From assembly GCA_024123955.1 (NCBI GenBank), contig CP099652.1, positions 4,340,001-4,404,000 on the forward strand: a stretch of 64,000 bases of DNA. The letters are read 5' to 3'. Below are positions 8,622-17,727 of the stretch, in pieces. This DNA is from Oxalobacteraceae bacterium OTU3CINTB1 (lineage in GTDB: Bacteria > Pseudomonadota > Gammaproteobacteria > Burkholderiales > Burkholderiaceae_D). The notes beneath the pieces are model-generated. The model made no database searches. It was not told where the DNA came from and saw only the letters and a program-made list of their open reading frames with translations. The translations under genes and the position numbers were made by a program. Each line of letters starts with the position of its first letter. The stretch's first letter is position 1.

Positions 8622-9793
8622 ACAAAAAAGCCGCCCAAGCCCTGTCGACGCGCGTGATCCACGCCGGCCAGTCGCCCGATCCGTCGACCGGCGCCATCAT
8701 GCCGCCGATTTACGCCACCTCCACCTACGTGCAGGAAAGCCCCGGCGTGCACAAAGGCCTGGACTACGGCCGTTCGCACAATCCCACACGCTGGGCGCTC
8801 GAGCGCTGCGTCGCCGACCTGGAAAGCGGCGCCCAGGCGTTCGCCTTCGCCTCCGGCCTGGCGGCGATATCGACGGTGCTGGAGCTGGCCGACGCCGGCT
8901 CGCACATCATCGCCGGCGACGACATGTACGGCGGCACCTACCGCCTGTTCGAACGGGTGCGCCGCCGCAGCGCCGGCCACGATTTCACCTACGTCGACCT
9001 GACCAACCCGGACAACCTGCTGGCCGCGATCAAGCCGGAAACCAGAATGGTCTGGGTCGAGACGCCGACCAATCCGATGCTCAAACTGGCCGACCTCAAA
9101 GCCATCGCCGCCATCTGCCGCGAGCGCGGCATCATCGCCGTGGCCGACAACACCTTCGCCAGCCCGCTGGTGCAACGCCCGCTGGAACATGGTTTCGACA
9201 TCGTCGTGCATTCGGCCACCAAGTATTTGAACGGCCATTCGGACGTCATCGGCGGCATCGCCATCGTCGGCGCCGAGGCGCACCAGCAGGCGTGGCGCGA
9301 ACAGTTGGGATTCCTGCAAAACTCGGTCGGCGCCATCGCCGGGCCTTTCGACAGCTTCCTGACCTTGCGCGGCGTGAAAACGCTGGCGATCCGCATGGAA
9401 CGCCACTGCCGCAGCGCGCTGGAGCTGGCGCGCTGGCTGGAGCAGCAGCCGGAAATCCGCCGCGTCTACTACCCCGGCCTGGAATCGCACCCGCAGCACG
9501 CGCTGGCCAAGCGCCAGATGGAAGGCTTCGGCGGCATCATCTCGATCGATCTGAACACGGATATGGCCGGCGCCCGCCGCTTCCTCGAGCATTGCGAAGT
9601 GTTCGCGCTGGCCGAAAGCCTGGGCGGCGTCGAGAGCCTGATCGAGCATCCTGCCCTGATGACCCATGCCACCATCCCGCCGGCGCAGCGCGCGGTGTTG
9701 GGAATTGGCGACGGCCTGATACGGCTGTCGGTCGGAATCGAAGATATAGAGGATTTAAGGGCCGATATTCGCGGTTCGCTCGACGCGATTTAG
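8618..9793 (+). CDS. Cystathionine gamma-lyase (or gamma-synthase), PLP transsulfuration enzyme
   Basis: 391 residues, Cys/Met-metabolism PLP family. The PLP lysine is Lys202 in SATKYLNGHSD, with DNTF(ASP) and the ETPTNP motif before it. The start is a TTG overlapping the upstream stop; AAGGA precedes it. Coupling to a cystathionine beta-synthase favours cleavage of cystathionine to cysteine, 2-oxobutyrate and ammonia, although gamma-lyases and gamma-synthases are hard to separate by sequence. The pair would make cysteine from methionine-derived homocysteine. Confidence 0.88.
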   Translation: MNKKAAQALSTRVIHAGQSPDPSTGAIMPPIYATSTYVQESPGVHKGLDYGRSHNPTRWALERCVADLESGAQAFAFASGLAAISTVLELADAGSHIIAGDDMYGGTYRLFERVRRRSAGHDFTYVDLTNPDNLLAAIKPETRMVWVETPTNPMLKLADLKAIAAICRERGIIAVADNTFASPLVQRPLEHGFDIVVHSATKYLNGHSDVIGGIAIVGAEAHQQAWREQLGFLQNSVGAIAGPFDSFLTLRGVKTLAIRMERHCRSALELARWLEQQPEIRRVYYPGLESHPQHALAKRQMEGFGGIISIDLNTDMAGARRFLEHCEVFALAESLGGVESLIEHPALMTHATIPPAQRAVLGIGDGLIRLSVGIEDIEDLRADIRGSLDAI

Positions 9794-9843
9794 GTGCTAG
9801 TATCCGCAACGTGAACAACCCTGCCTGAAATCAGATCGCAACC

Positions 9844-10209
9844 ATGTTGGAATTCGTCTTCATCCTCATCGGCGTCGTCGTCATCGCCTGTGTCTATTCG
9901 ATAGGCGTCGCCAGCGCCAGGCCTATCCCGGGGAGCGGCTTTTACAAAGTCTCCAGGGATGGCCGCGTGATGGTCGCCGGCGGCGCCAAGGTCAACGTGC
10001 TGCGCCCGGTGATCTATCCGGAGGGCCTGAAGGTCAAACTGCGCGGCGGCAGCCGCGTGGGCGAGTTCTGGGTCCATGAACTGGTGGCCGAAGCCTACCT
10101 GCCCAACCCCGGGCGGCTGACGGGCGTGCGCCACAAGGACGGCAACGTCCGCAACAACACCATCGCCAACCTGGAATGGTTCCAGCAGGAGCAGGCCCTC
10201 GCCAACTAG
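9844..10209 (+). CDS. Membrane-anchored HNH_3-like protein
   Basis: 121 residues. Residues 3-24 are a single strongly hydrophobic helix. The remainder matches the short HNH_3 / NUMOD4-associated pattern found in homing endonucleases: VHELVAEAYLPNP, then VRHKDGNVRNN and IANLEW. The His/Asn residues of that pattern are present. Such domains normally belong to soluble phage or intron nucleases; here there is no intron, phage or DNA-binding repeat nearby. Nuclease activity is unproven, and a structural role of the fold at the membrane is possible. Convergent with the M23 gene. Confidence 0.65.
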   Translation: MLEFVFILIGVVVIACVYSIGVASARPIPGSGFYKVSRDGRVMVAGGAKVNVLRPVIYPEGLKVKLRGGSRVGEFWVHELVAEAYLPNPGRLTGVRHKDGNVRNNTIANLEWFQQEQALAN

Positions 10210-10221
10210 CCGCCTGCCCGT

Positions 10222-11406
10222 CTAGTTGGCCCCGAAATCGATCACCGCGCCATCCAGCGGATACTCGCGCGTCCGGACTTCCCACTTGCCCTCGCCCACC
10301 CGCATGCGGAAGCGGTCGATCAGATAGGGCAAGCCTTCGCCATCGAGGATATCCGTGCCGGTGGTGACCTGGAAGTGCAAATGCGGGACCCGCGCGTCGC
10401 CCGAATTGCCGACACGCGCGATCAACTGCCCTTTGCGGACCCTGTAACCCGCCTTGACCAGCACGCTGCCCGGCTGCAGATGCATATATTGCGCGTACTG
10501 TCCATTTCCCAAATCGATGGTGATGAAATTGCCGGCCAGGTTATCCATCGTCAGCGGCACGGCCGGCGTGAAACCGTCCTTGGTGCGCGGGATATTATCC
10601 GGCATGTCGTTTCTGGCGCCGACCACCCACCCGCCGGCCACGGCGATGACGTCGCGACCATATGCATGGTAGGCGCGAACGTCACGCGCGTCGCCGCTGT
10701 AGATCTCACCGTCCCGGTAGATTTTCCAGTCAATTGCGTAGCGCCGCGCGTTCTGCGCCAGCCCGCCCGCGACAAACACACCCTTGCGGTGATGCGAATG
10801 AAGGCTCGGACCATTATCGGCCGTCCAATCCGATCCGGCCAGCGGACGGCCCAGCACCTGCAGCCTGGCCGAACGGGTTGCGATCACCGGACCGTCGGCG
10901 AAGGCGCCATCGAGCAGCACGCGGTGGCGCAGCTTTGCCGGCGCCGCCGTCTTGTCGAACGCAAGGCACAGCGAAACGATCGCGCCCTGGCCGGCGCCCA
11001 GCCGCGTGGCGCCACCCTGCGCCTCGCCACCGACCATCCGCAGGCGTTCCTTCACCTGCGGCTCTTTCAGCACGGCGACGACCCGCATCTTGTCGTCGTC
11101 GGCGTTCAGAATTTCGACGCCACGCACTGTCATGGCTTCGTCGGAGAAGTTGCTCAGATAAAGTTCGTAGAGCAGGTAGTTTCGTCCGGCTGCTGGAAAC
11201 AGCGTCGGCGCCGCCGGCGTGCGCACCTCGAGCTGCGTCGGCGGGAATGGCAACGCGCGCGCCTCGGCTGTCGCACCACCCGCGCCGTTGGCGATCACGT
11301 CACATCCTTGTGGCGCGGGAAAATCCGCAGCCGTCTGCGCCCGGGCCGACATGGCCACCAAGGCGCTCAAAACAAGCGCATGCATCGCGCGCGTTGACAT
11401 TAACAT
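10222..11406 (-). CDS. M23 family metallopeptidase-like secreted protein
   Basis: 394 residues from the ATG at 11406 (AAGG five bases upstream); a second ATG at 11400 and a TTG at 11424 are alternatives. A signal peptide ends near ARAQT. The middle is a beta-sandwich-like region. The C-terminal third is a LysM-free M23/LytM domain: HSHHRKGVF supplies the first zinc His, RYAIDW the Asp, and VPHLHFQV the HxH. The domain usually cleaves peptidoglycan cross-links. It is divergent from phoX. Confidence 0.8.
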   Translation of the reverse strand: MLMSTRAMHALVLSALVAMSARAQTAADFPAPQGCDVIANGAGGATAEARALPFPPTQLEVRTPAAPTLFPAAGRNYLLYELYLSNFSDEAMTVRGVEILNADDDKMRVVAVLKEPQVKERLRMVGGEAQGGATRLGAGQGAIVSLCLAFDKTAAPAKLRHRVLLDGAFADGPVIATRSARLQVLGRPLAGSDWTADNGPSLHSHHRKGVFVAGGLAQNARRYAIDWKIYRDGEIYSGDARDVRAYHAYGRDVIAVAGGWVVGARNDMPDNIPRTKDGFTPAVPLTMDNLAGNFITIDLGNGQYAQYMHLQPGSVLVKAGYRVRKGQLIARVGNSGDARVPHLHFQVTTGTDILDGEGLPYLIDRFRMRVGEGKWEVRTREYPLDGAVIDFGAN

Positions 11407-11495
11407 TTTCGCCTTAATGAACAAAAAATAAGATTCTAAGTCATTACCCTAAGACAAGCATTATTAATATCGCTGCCAGAATGCAAACAAACCGA

Positions 11496-11551
11496 CTGTC
11501 ACTATTTTGTCATCACCTTGTCACGGTCACGTCATAAAGGCTGGCTATCAT
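11496..11551 (+). promoter_or_regulatory. Four-repeat Pho box with -10 element (PhoB-dependent promoter)
   Basis: Four 7-mers spaced exactly 11 bp apart match the Pho-box half-site CTGTCAT: CTGTCAC 11496-11502, TTGTCAT 11507-11513, TTGTCAC 11518-11524, ACGTCAT 11529-11535. A -10 hexamer TATCAT follows at 11546-11551, ten bases after the last repeat, and no -35 is present. This is the geometry of a PhoB-activated promoter, so phoX should be induced by phosphate starvation. Confidence 0.85.
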
Positions 11552-11594
11552 GCGCTTGCCATTTTAACCATGTCACTACAGGACAACCCACCCA

Positions 11595-13850
11595 ATGAAC
11601 AAGCCAAACGATCTGGTCCGCACTTCCCTCAATGCGGATGATATCGAGAGCCACGCCTCGCCGAGCGAACACTTCAACACGATTCTGGCCGCGCGCATGA
11701 GCCGCCGCAACATGCTGCGCGGCGGCGCCGTCACGGCCGCCACGGCGATCATGGGATCGATGGGCTTGAGCGCCTGCGGCGGCAGCGACAATGTCGGACC
11801 GGCCGCCCCGCCTACCCCTGCGCCACCGCCGGTAGCGACTGAAAAACTGCTGGCCTTCGCCGCCGTGCCGAAAAGCCTGGCCGACCAAGTCTCGGTCCCT
11901 GCCGGCTACACCGCCACCGCGATCTACGCGCTGGGCGACCCGCTGCGCGCCGCCACCCCGGCCTACAAGAACGACGGCACCGACACCGACTTCGACAACC
12001 GCGCCGGCGACCACCACGACGGCATGGAATACTTCGGCCTGTCCGCAACCGGTACGCCGCTGGCATCCGGTGCAGAACGCGGCATACTGGCGATGAACCA
12101 TGAAGCGACCACCGACGAAAAACTGGCGTCCCACTTCCTGCACGTGAACGGCGGCACCACCTCGCTGCCGCGCCCCGCCGCGGAAGTGGACAAGGAAGTG
12201 GCCGTCCACGGCCTGAGCGTCGTCGAAGTGAAGAAGACCGGCACCACCTGGGCCACCGTCAACGACTCGGCGTTCAACCGCCGCGTCACCCCGCTCACCG
12301 ACATCGAAATCTCCGGCCCTGTGCGCGGCAACGCGCTGGTGGTGACGAAGTATTCGCCGACCGGCACCAAGATGCGCGGCACCTTGAACAACTGCGGCAC
12401 CGGCAAATCCCCATGGGGCACCTACCTGAGCGGCGAAGAAAACTGGGCGGGCTACTTCGCCCGTAGCGCCACCGACGATGCCGCCCGCGGCGACAAATCG
12501 GTCGTCGCGCTGAAGCGTTATGGCCGCAACCAGGGCTCCACCTCGCGCCACGGCTGGGAAACCGCCGGCACCGACGACAAGTACGCGCGCTGGGACATCA
12601 GCAAAAAAGGCGTGTCGGCCGACGGCAGCGACGACTACCGCAATGAACTGAACGGCATGGGCTACATCGTCGAGATGGACGCCTACGACAAGACCAAGGT
12701 CATTCGCAAGCGCACGGCCCTGGGCCGCTACGCGCACGAAAGCGCCGCCTTCAGCGTGCCGGCCGTCGGCCAGCAGCTGGCCGTCTACATGGGCGACGAC
12801 TCGCGCAACGAATACATCTACAAGTTCGTCTCCAACGCCACCTGGCTGGCGGCTGACGCCAACCCGACCGACCGCATGGCGACCGGCGACAAATACCTCG
12901 ACTCCGGCAAACTGTATGTCGCCAAGCTGGCCGCCGACGGCACCGGCCAGTGGATCGAGCTGTCGATGTCGAACGCGCAGATCCAGGCTTACACCGCCTA
13001 CAAGTTCGCCGACCTGGCAGACATCATGGTCAACACGCGCCTGGCGGCTGACGCAGTCGGCGCCACCAGGATGGACCGCCCGGAATGGTGCTCGGTCAAC
13101 CCGGCCAACGGCGAGATCTATTACACGCTGACGAACAACTCGAACCGCACCGTCAATCCGACCGGTTCGTCGCAGCTGGCTCCGGACAGCGCCAATCCGC
13201 GCGCCTACACCGACATGAAGGGCACCACCGCGCAAAACGGCAATCCGAACGGCCATATCATCCGCTTCAAGGAAGGCACCGGCGCGGCCGCGGCCACCAG
13301 CTTCACGTGGGACGTGTACCTGTTCGGCGCCGAGAGCGGCGCTGACAGCAGCAAGATCAACCTGTCGAGCCTCACCGCCGACCAGGACTTCTCCAGCCCT
13401 GACGGCCTGGCGTTCAGCCCATACACCGGCATCTGCTGGATCCAGACCGACGATGGCGCCTACACCGATGTCACCAACTGCATGATGCTGGCGGCGATAC
13501 CGGGCAAGGTCGGCGACGGCGCCAAGTCCACGCTGAACTACACCACCACCGCCGGCGGCACCCTGGCCGTCGACACCTTCATCGGCAAGAAGCCGACCGC
13601 CGACACGCTCAAGCGTTTCCTGGTCGGCCCTGCGGGTTCGGAAATCACCGGCATCACCGAAACGCCGGACGGCAAGACGATGTTCATCAACATCCAGCAT
13701 CCGGGCGAGACCACTTCGCTGGCCAACATCAACGACCCGACCAAGTACACCAGCCAGTGGCCGTCGAACGCCGGTTACGGCGCCGGCAAGCGTCCACGCT
13801 CGGCCACCATCGTCATCACCAAAAACGATGGCGGCCGTATCGGCAGCTGA
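11595..13850 (+). CDS. phoX: PhoX family alkaline phosphatase (DUF839)
   Basis: 751 residues. A Tat-type signal is present (SRRNMLRGGA, twin Arg at 37-38) followed by a hydrophobic stretch and a lipobox-like LSAC. The body has PhoX features: HEATTDEK, GTYLSGEENW, the YAHESAAF stretch and a late SPDGLAFSP region, all typical of the six-bladed calcium/iron phosphatase. It is exported folded to the periplasm and releases phosphate from organic phosphoesters. The upstream Pho box and downstream terminator make it a stand-alone PhoB-regulated unit. Confidence 0.9.
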   Translation: MNKPNDLVRTSLNADDIESHASPSEHFNTILAARMSRRNMLRGGAVTAATAIMGSMGLSACGGSDNVGPAAPPTPAPPPVATEKLLAFAAVPKSLADQVSVPAGYTATAIYALGDPLRAATPAYKNDGTDTDFDNRAGDHHDGMEYFGLSATGTPLASGAERGILAMNHEATTDEKLASHFLHVNGGTTSLPRPAAEVDKEVAVHGLSVVEVKKTGTTWATVNDSAFNRRVTPLTDIEISGPVRGNALVVTKYSPTGTKMRGTLNNCGTGKSPWGTYLSGEENWAGYFARSATDDAARGDKSVVALKRYGRNQGSTSRHGWETAGTDDKYARWDISKKGVSADGSDDYRNELNGMGYIVEMDAYDKTKVIRKRTALGRYAHESAAFSVPAVGQQLAVYMGDDSRNEYIYKFVSNATWLAADANPTDRMATGDKYLDSGKLYVAKLAADGTGQWIELSMSNAQIQAYTAYKFADLADIMVNTRLAADAVGATRMDRPEWCSVNPANGEIYYTLTNNSNRTVNPTGSSQLAPDSANPRAYTDMKGTTAQNGNPNGHIIRFKEGTGAAAATSFTWDVYLFGAESGADSSKINLSSLTADQDFSSPDGLAFSPYTGICWIQTDDGAYTDVTNCMMLAAIPGKVGDGAKSTLNYTTTAGGTLAVDTFIGKKPTADTLKRFLVGPAGSEITGITETPDGKTMFINIQHPGETTSLANINDPTKYTSQWPSNAGYGAGKRPRSATIVITKNDGGRIGS

Positions 13851-13870
13851 TGCTAAGCTGAAGTGAATTG

Positions 13871-13907
13871 AAAAAGGCCCGGTCGTGCAATGCGGCCGGG
13901 CCTTTTT
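13871..13907. terminator. Bidirectional Rho-independent terminator
   Basis: AAAAAGGCCCGG (13871-13882) pairs perfectly with CCGGGCCTTTTT (13896-13907) around a 13-nt loop. The A-tract and T-tract allow use from both sides, ending phoX and the convergent acylase gene. Confidence 0.9.
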
Positions 13908-13941
13908 ATCAGTAGAACGCGATGTGGACGCAACTCCTGAG

Positions 13942-16191
13942 TCACTCCCCGGGATGATACCGGCGCTCGAGGTTTTTTTCGACATCGCTCCTGTAGAACA
14001 AGACTTCCTTAAATTCCCCGCGCGCATACATCTCGGCCTGGTCGGCGAAATGCGGCGAGGCCGGATCGCCGCTCTGGCCGCCGGCCAGCACGCTGCGCGC
14101 CGTGATGCGCGGCCCGAATTCCACCGCCGCCACGAAGCTGTTGCCACGCTCGCCGTAGATCTTCTTCGTCGTCTGCTTGGACGTCATGCCGTACGCCGCC
14201 AGCGATCCCCAGTTGGCGGACGCGAACGCCACCGGCAAACTCGGTTTGCTGTCGTCGAACGGCTGAACGATGTCGCCGGTCAAACGCTGGAAGCGATTGA
14301 TGTCGCCCCACGGCGTTTGCCAGGTGCCGAAATCGGCGGTCAGCTTGGCCGACGCGCGCGCCAGCGCCTCGAGCCGCTGGCGCGGCGTCAGCGCCGCCTG
14401 GATGTAATCGAGCACCAGCACTTCCCCGGTCTTGGCGACGGGTCCATACGTGGCCGTCAAATCCTGCACCCAGTAGATCGCCAGCGATGTCGGTGTCGAT
14501 GTCAGCGAATAGCGCATGTCCCAGCCGCGCAGCGCGGCGATCTGCGGTGCCAGCGACGCCTTGAGCGCATCGTCTGCCGGCAGTTCGTCGTAGGCGGCGA
14601 ACAACTGCGGCAACAGTGGCTCGAAGGCCGGCAGTTGCGTGTCGTAGGCGGCAGCGATCAAGCTGGCGATGGTGAAGTCCTTTTTGTTCTCCAGCACCCG
14701 CACCGCGTGGATGCCGCGCGGGTTCTCGGGATTCATCGACATGTACGCGGGATAGTCCTTGGCCTTGGGGCTATACGGCCCGGCCGCCGTGTACGGCCAG
14801 TTGTTGGTGTTCTGTATCCAGCCGTTCTTCGGATTGAACAGCGAGATGGTCTCCTTGACCGTATGCAGTCCGTGCCACTCGGTGGCCGGATCGCTGCCGT
14901 CCACCGGGTGCTTCCAGTCGAATTTCGGATCGCGCTTCGGAATGAAGTTCCCGTGGAAGTAGGCGATATTGCCATCCACGTCCGCATACACCGTGTTGTT
15001 GGACGAATTGGTGCGCAGCTCCATCGACTTGTAGAAGTCCTTGTAGTTGCGCGCCTTGGTGCGGATGAACGATTGCGTGAGCGCCTTGAGCGGCTCGTTC
15101 ATCAACCGCACGGAAATCCACTTGCCGTCCCTGGCCCGCACGATGGGGCCATGGTGGCTGTAATACACCTTGACCACCTTGCTGGCCATGCCGTCCTTGG
15201 TCTTGTAAGGCAGCGTGATGTCCACCGACTTGAGTGCGCGTTGTTCGGTGCCGTACTGGTAGAAGAAGCGGCCATCTTTTTCGGTGACCGTTTCCATGTA
15301 CTCGTCGATCACGTCGCCGCCGCCGGACGTGTGCATCCAGCCCACCCGGTCGTTGAAGCCCTGGTAGACAAAGAACTGGCCCCAGGTGACGGCGCCGTAG
15401 GCGTTGAGTCCCTGCCGGCTTTGCACCTGCACCTCCGGACGGAAATAGAACGACGTGTGCGGATTAATCAGCAGCAGCGCGCGGCCGTTTTTGGTCAGCG
15501 CCGGCGCGATGGCGAAGCCGTTCGATCCGCCCGGCTCCTTATCGAGATCGCTGCCCCGCTCCATCGGCGCCGACGACAGCAGCACCGGCGGCGCCAGCGG
15601 ATACCTGGCGCCGTTCGCGTAGAACGCCTCCAGCTGTTTCAGATCGATGGTTTCGATGTCGCCACCGATGCTGCCCTCGCTGAAGCTGAGCGCCATCCAC
15701 GGCTCGAAGCGCGTGATCAGCGCCGGCTTCACGTCGGGATGCGTGGCCAGGTAGTAGTTCAAGCCGTCGGCAAAGGCCACCATCAGCTTTTTCAGCCACG
15801 CCGGGCTTTGCTGGTACTGCGCCTGCAGATCGACTGGGTCGATGAAAAGCTTCATGCGCAGGTCGCGATACAGCTCGGCCTCGCCCTCCACTTCCGCCAG
15901 CCGCCCCATGGCGTTGATGTAATTGCGCTCGACGCGGCGGAAATCATCCTCCGCCTGCGCGTACATCAAACCGAACACCGCGTCGGCGTCGGTCTTGCCG
16001 TAGACGTGCGGGATGCCCCATTTGTCGCGCAGGATGGTGACCCGCTGCGCCTGCGCCTTCAGGCGCTTGGCCTCCACCGCCGGCATCTCACGCGCCGGCA
16101 AAGTCGCCGACAAAACCAGCGGCGATGGCCCCGCCACCGCCCCCATCGAAACAAAACCGATCAACGGCAGCATGGAACGCATACTTGGCAT
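13942..16191 (-). CDS. Penicillin acylase family N-terminal nucleophile hydrolase (AHL/penicillin acylase-like)
   Basis: 749 residues with a signal peptide. It follows the alpha-linker-beta precursor plan. The autoprocessing/nucleophile serine is Ser223 in PGGSNGFAIAP, with the following INPHTSF strand; the N-terminal chain carries ILRDKWGIPHVYG, the conserved opening of the alpha subunit. The family cleaves amide side chains of beta-lactams, acyl-homoserine lactones or peptides in the periplasm. Substrate cannot be set from sequence. No quorum-sensing genes are adjacent. It is separated by 36 bp from the ParB-like gene upstream. Confidence 0.9.
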   Translation of the reverse strand: MPSMRSMLPLIGFVSMGAVAGPSPLVLSATLPAREMPAVEAKRLKAQAQRVTILRDKWGIPHVYGKTDADAVFGLMYAQAEDDFRRVERNYINAMGRLAEVEGEAELYRDLRMKLFIDPVDLQAQYQQSPAWLKKLMVAFADGLNYYLATHPDVKPALITRFEPWMALSFSEGSIGGDIETIDLKQLEAFYANGARYPLAPPVLLSSAPMERGSDLDKEPGGSNGFAIAPALTKNGRALLLINPHTSFYFRPEVQVQSRQGLNAYGAVTWGQFFVYQGFNDRVGWMHTSGGGDVIDEYMETVTEKDGRFFYQYGTEQRALKSVDITLPYKTKDGMASKVVKVYYSHHGPIVRARDGKWISVRLMNEPLKALTQSFIRTKARNYKDFYKSMELRTNSSNNTVYADVDGNIAYFHGNFIPKRDPKFDWKHPVDGSDPATEWHGLHTVKETISLFNPKNGWIQNTNNWPYTAAGPYSPKAKDYPAYMSMNPENPRGIHAVRVLENKKDFTIASLIAAAYDTQLPAFEPLLPQLFAAYDELPADDALKASLAPQIAALRGWDMRYSLTSTPTSLAIYWVQDLTATYGPVAKTGEVLVLDYIQAALTPRQRLEALARASAKLTADFGTWQTPWGDINRFQRLTGDIVQPFDDSKPSLPVAFASANWGSLAAYGMTSKQTTKKIYGERGNSFVAAVEFGPRITARSVLAGGQSGDPASPHFADQAEMYARGEFKEVLFYRSDVEKNLERRYHPGE

Positions 16192-16227
16192 GGACTGGAC
16201 TCCGGGCGGTGGAAGGTGGTTACAACA

Positions 16228-17061
16228 TCAGCTGGCGTCGACCAGCTCCGAAATACGCAGTTGCAGCGCGGTGATCTCCGCCCGCAGCGCCGCGTTCTTC
16301 TCCTTGAGCGACGCGTTCTCGGCGCGCAGCTCGTCCACCTCGGTCATCGGGCGATAATCGCCGCCTTCCCTGGCTTCCTTCGGCTCCTTGACGGGACGCG
16401 AGGCGGCGCGCAGTTCGCGCACTTCCTTGGCCGCCTTCTGCAACTCCTTCTTGCCGCCGGCGACCGCCGCCACCTGGTCGGCTTCCGGCAGCGAGGCCAC
16501 CGTGGCGGCGGCGTTGATCGAGATCGTGCCGGAGCGGACCGCCTCCACCAGCTCCGGCGTCGCCGTCTTCTGGATCTTTTCGATCTGGCTGATGGTCGCG
16601 CTGCTCAAGCGGGCCGCGCGGGCGATATCCTCGCGCGACGCCAACGGCATGGCCGCCGGCTTGGGCTTGGCCGCGTCGCCTTCCGGCGGCGCGATCATCG
16701 CGTCCTCGGCGGCCGCTTCCGCCATCAGGTCGGCCACGCGGGCGGCGACGATTTCCTTCTTGCGCAGCGCCAGCACCCCGCGCTGGTAGTCGGAGATGCT
16801 GCGGCGGCCCAGATTGTTATCGATCATCCACAGCTTGACGTCGTCCAGGTTCTGGAAGCTGGTGTTCTCGGTGACCTTGAACGGAATCCCGTGCTGCTGG
16901 CATATTTGATAACGGTTGTGACCGTCGACCAGCACGTCCTGCCACAACACCAGCGCGTCGCGGCAGCCTTCGACCAGGATGCTGCGTTCCAGCGCCGCGT
17001 ACTCGCTCTCGGTGAGCGGTTCGATGTAGGCGCGCAGCACTTCATTAATTTTGATTTGCAT
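16228..17061 (-). CDS. Orphan ParB/Srx-like nuclease-fold protein
   Basis: 277 residues from the ATG at 17061, which has AAGGA upstream; longer starts lack an RBS. Residues 1-90 resemble the ParB N-terminal (Srx-like) fold, with the VDGHNRYQ motif that corresponds to the CTP/phosphate-binding GERR-type segment. A helix-turn-helix-like region follows (LASREDIARAARLSSATISQIEKI), then an acidic/basic linker and a C-terminal coiled coil of about 35 residues. No ParA is adjacent, so a chromosome or plasmid partition role is doubtful; it may be a DNA-binding regulator. Confidence 0.7.
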   Translation of the reverse strand: MQIKINEVLRAYIEPLTESEYAALERSILVEGCRDALVLWQDVLVDGHNRYQICQQHGIPFKVTENTSFQNLDDVKLWMIDNNLGRRSISDYQRGVLALRKKEIVAARVADLMAEAAAEDAMIAPPEGDAAKPKPAAMPLASREDIARAARLSSATISQIEKIQKTATPELVEAVRSGTISINAAATVASLPEADQVAAVAGGKKELQKAAKEVRELRAASRPVKEPKEAREGGDYRPMTEVDELRAENASLKEKNAALRAEITALQLRISELVDAS

Positions 17062-17237
17062 ATCTGTCCTTGAATACCGGCGGGCGGGGGCCACTGCACC
17101 CTGCCAAATCGCCGTCCGACATGCTACACCATCCGGCCACCGAGCCAAAGCCCCGGGTTTCGAGGTGAAACTAAGTTAATTTTAAGTTTTCGTCATTATG
17201 CTTCTCCCCAGTCAAATGCTTTCTCCGGTAATTGACC

Positions 17238-17275
17238 AAAAGCCCCGACAAGTTTGCTGCTTGCTCGGGGCTTTG
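17238..17275 (+). terminator. Terminator hairpin in a divergent intergenic region
   Basis: AAAGCCCCGACAAG (from 17238) pairs with CTTGCTCGGGGCTTT (to 17274) with one bulge and a short loop, followed by a T-rich tail. The flanking annotated genes point away from it on the left and start after it on the right, so it must end a transcript that begins in 17062-17237, perhaps a small RNA. The rest of this gap shows no gene I can support. Confidence 0.6.
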
Positions 17276-17353
17276 CTTTGTCAGAACAGTCAAAAAAATA
17301 GTCAACGGGCGCTTTTTTATGCCATGATTCCCCACCAATTTTGAGGATTAGAC

Positions 17354-17668
17354 ATGGTCAACTACATCATTCGCGTCGCCTTCGATGACCCGGACAGCCA
17401 AACCTACCACCACCTGGCGGTAGAACTGGCCAAGTACAACATCGCCGGCGCGATCAAGGCCGACGACGGCAAGGGTTACTACCTGCCGCCCGGCGAATTT
17501 TGCTACAGCGGCGTGGAGCCGATCAACGAAGTGCGCGACGCCATCCACCGCTTCGCCCAGACCATCAGCGCCGGTTCGTCCGTGCTGGTGACCGAAGCGA
17601 CCACAGTCTCGTGGAGCGGCCTCAATCCGGTGGAAGCGGTCGAAGAGCAAAAAGCCACCGGGGGCTGA
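17354..17668 (+). CDS. Hypothetical small protein
   Basis: 104 residues, soluble, no signal peptide. The ATG follows GAGGATTAGAC. The sequence (VNYIIRVAFDDPDSQTYHHL...) has mixed alpha/beta character with one Cys and a YYLPPGEFCYSG turn. I do not recognise the family. Its stop codon lies inside the loop of a strong terminator, so it is a monocistronic unit. Confidence 0.7.
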   Translation: MVNYIIRVAFDDPDSQTYHHLAVELAKYNIAGAIKADDGKGYYLPPGEFCYSGVEPINEVRDAIHRFAQTISAGSSVLVTEATTVSWSGLNPVEAVEEQKATGG

Positions 17669-17690
17669 ACGCCCCGGGTGGCTTTTTTTT
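17651..17690 (+). terminator. Rho-independent terminator overlapping the end of the small gene
   Basis: A 15-bp stem with one mismatch (AAAGCCACC-GGGGGC against GCCCCGGGTGGCTTT) is followed by a run of eight T. The stop codon of the preceding gene is within the loop. Confidence 0.88.
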
Positions 17691-17727
17691 ACAACGGCGA
17701 TGAAGCTAAACCAAACTAAGCTAACTT

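Noticed and set aside
13885..17073. 1062-codon open frame on the plus strand
   Set aside because: Antisense shadow of the acylase and ParB-like genes; runs through a terminator and two unrelated coding regions.
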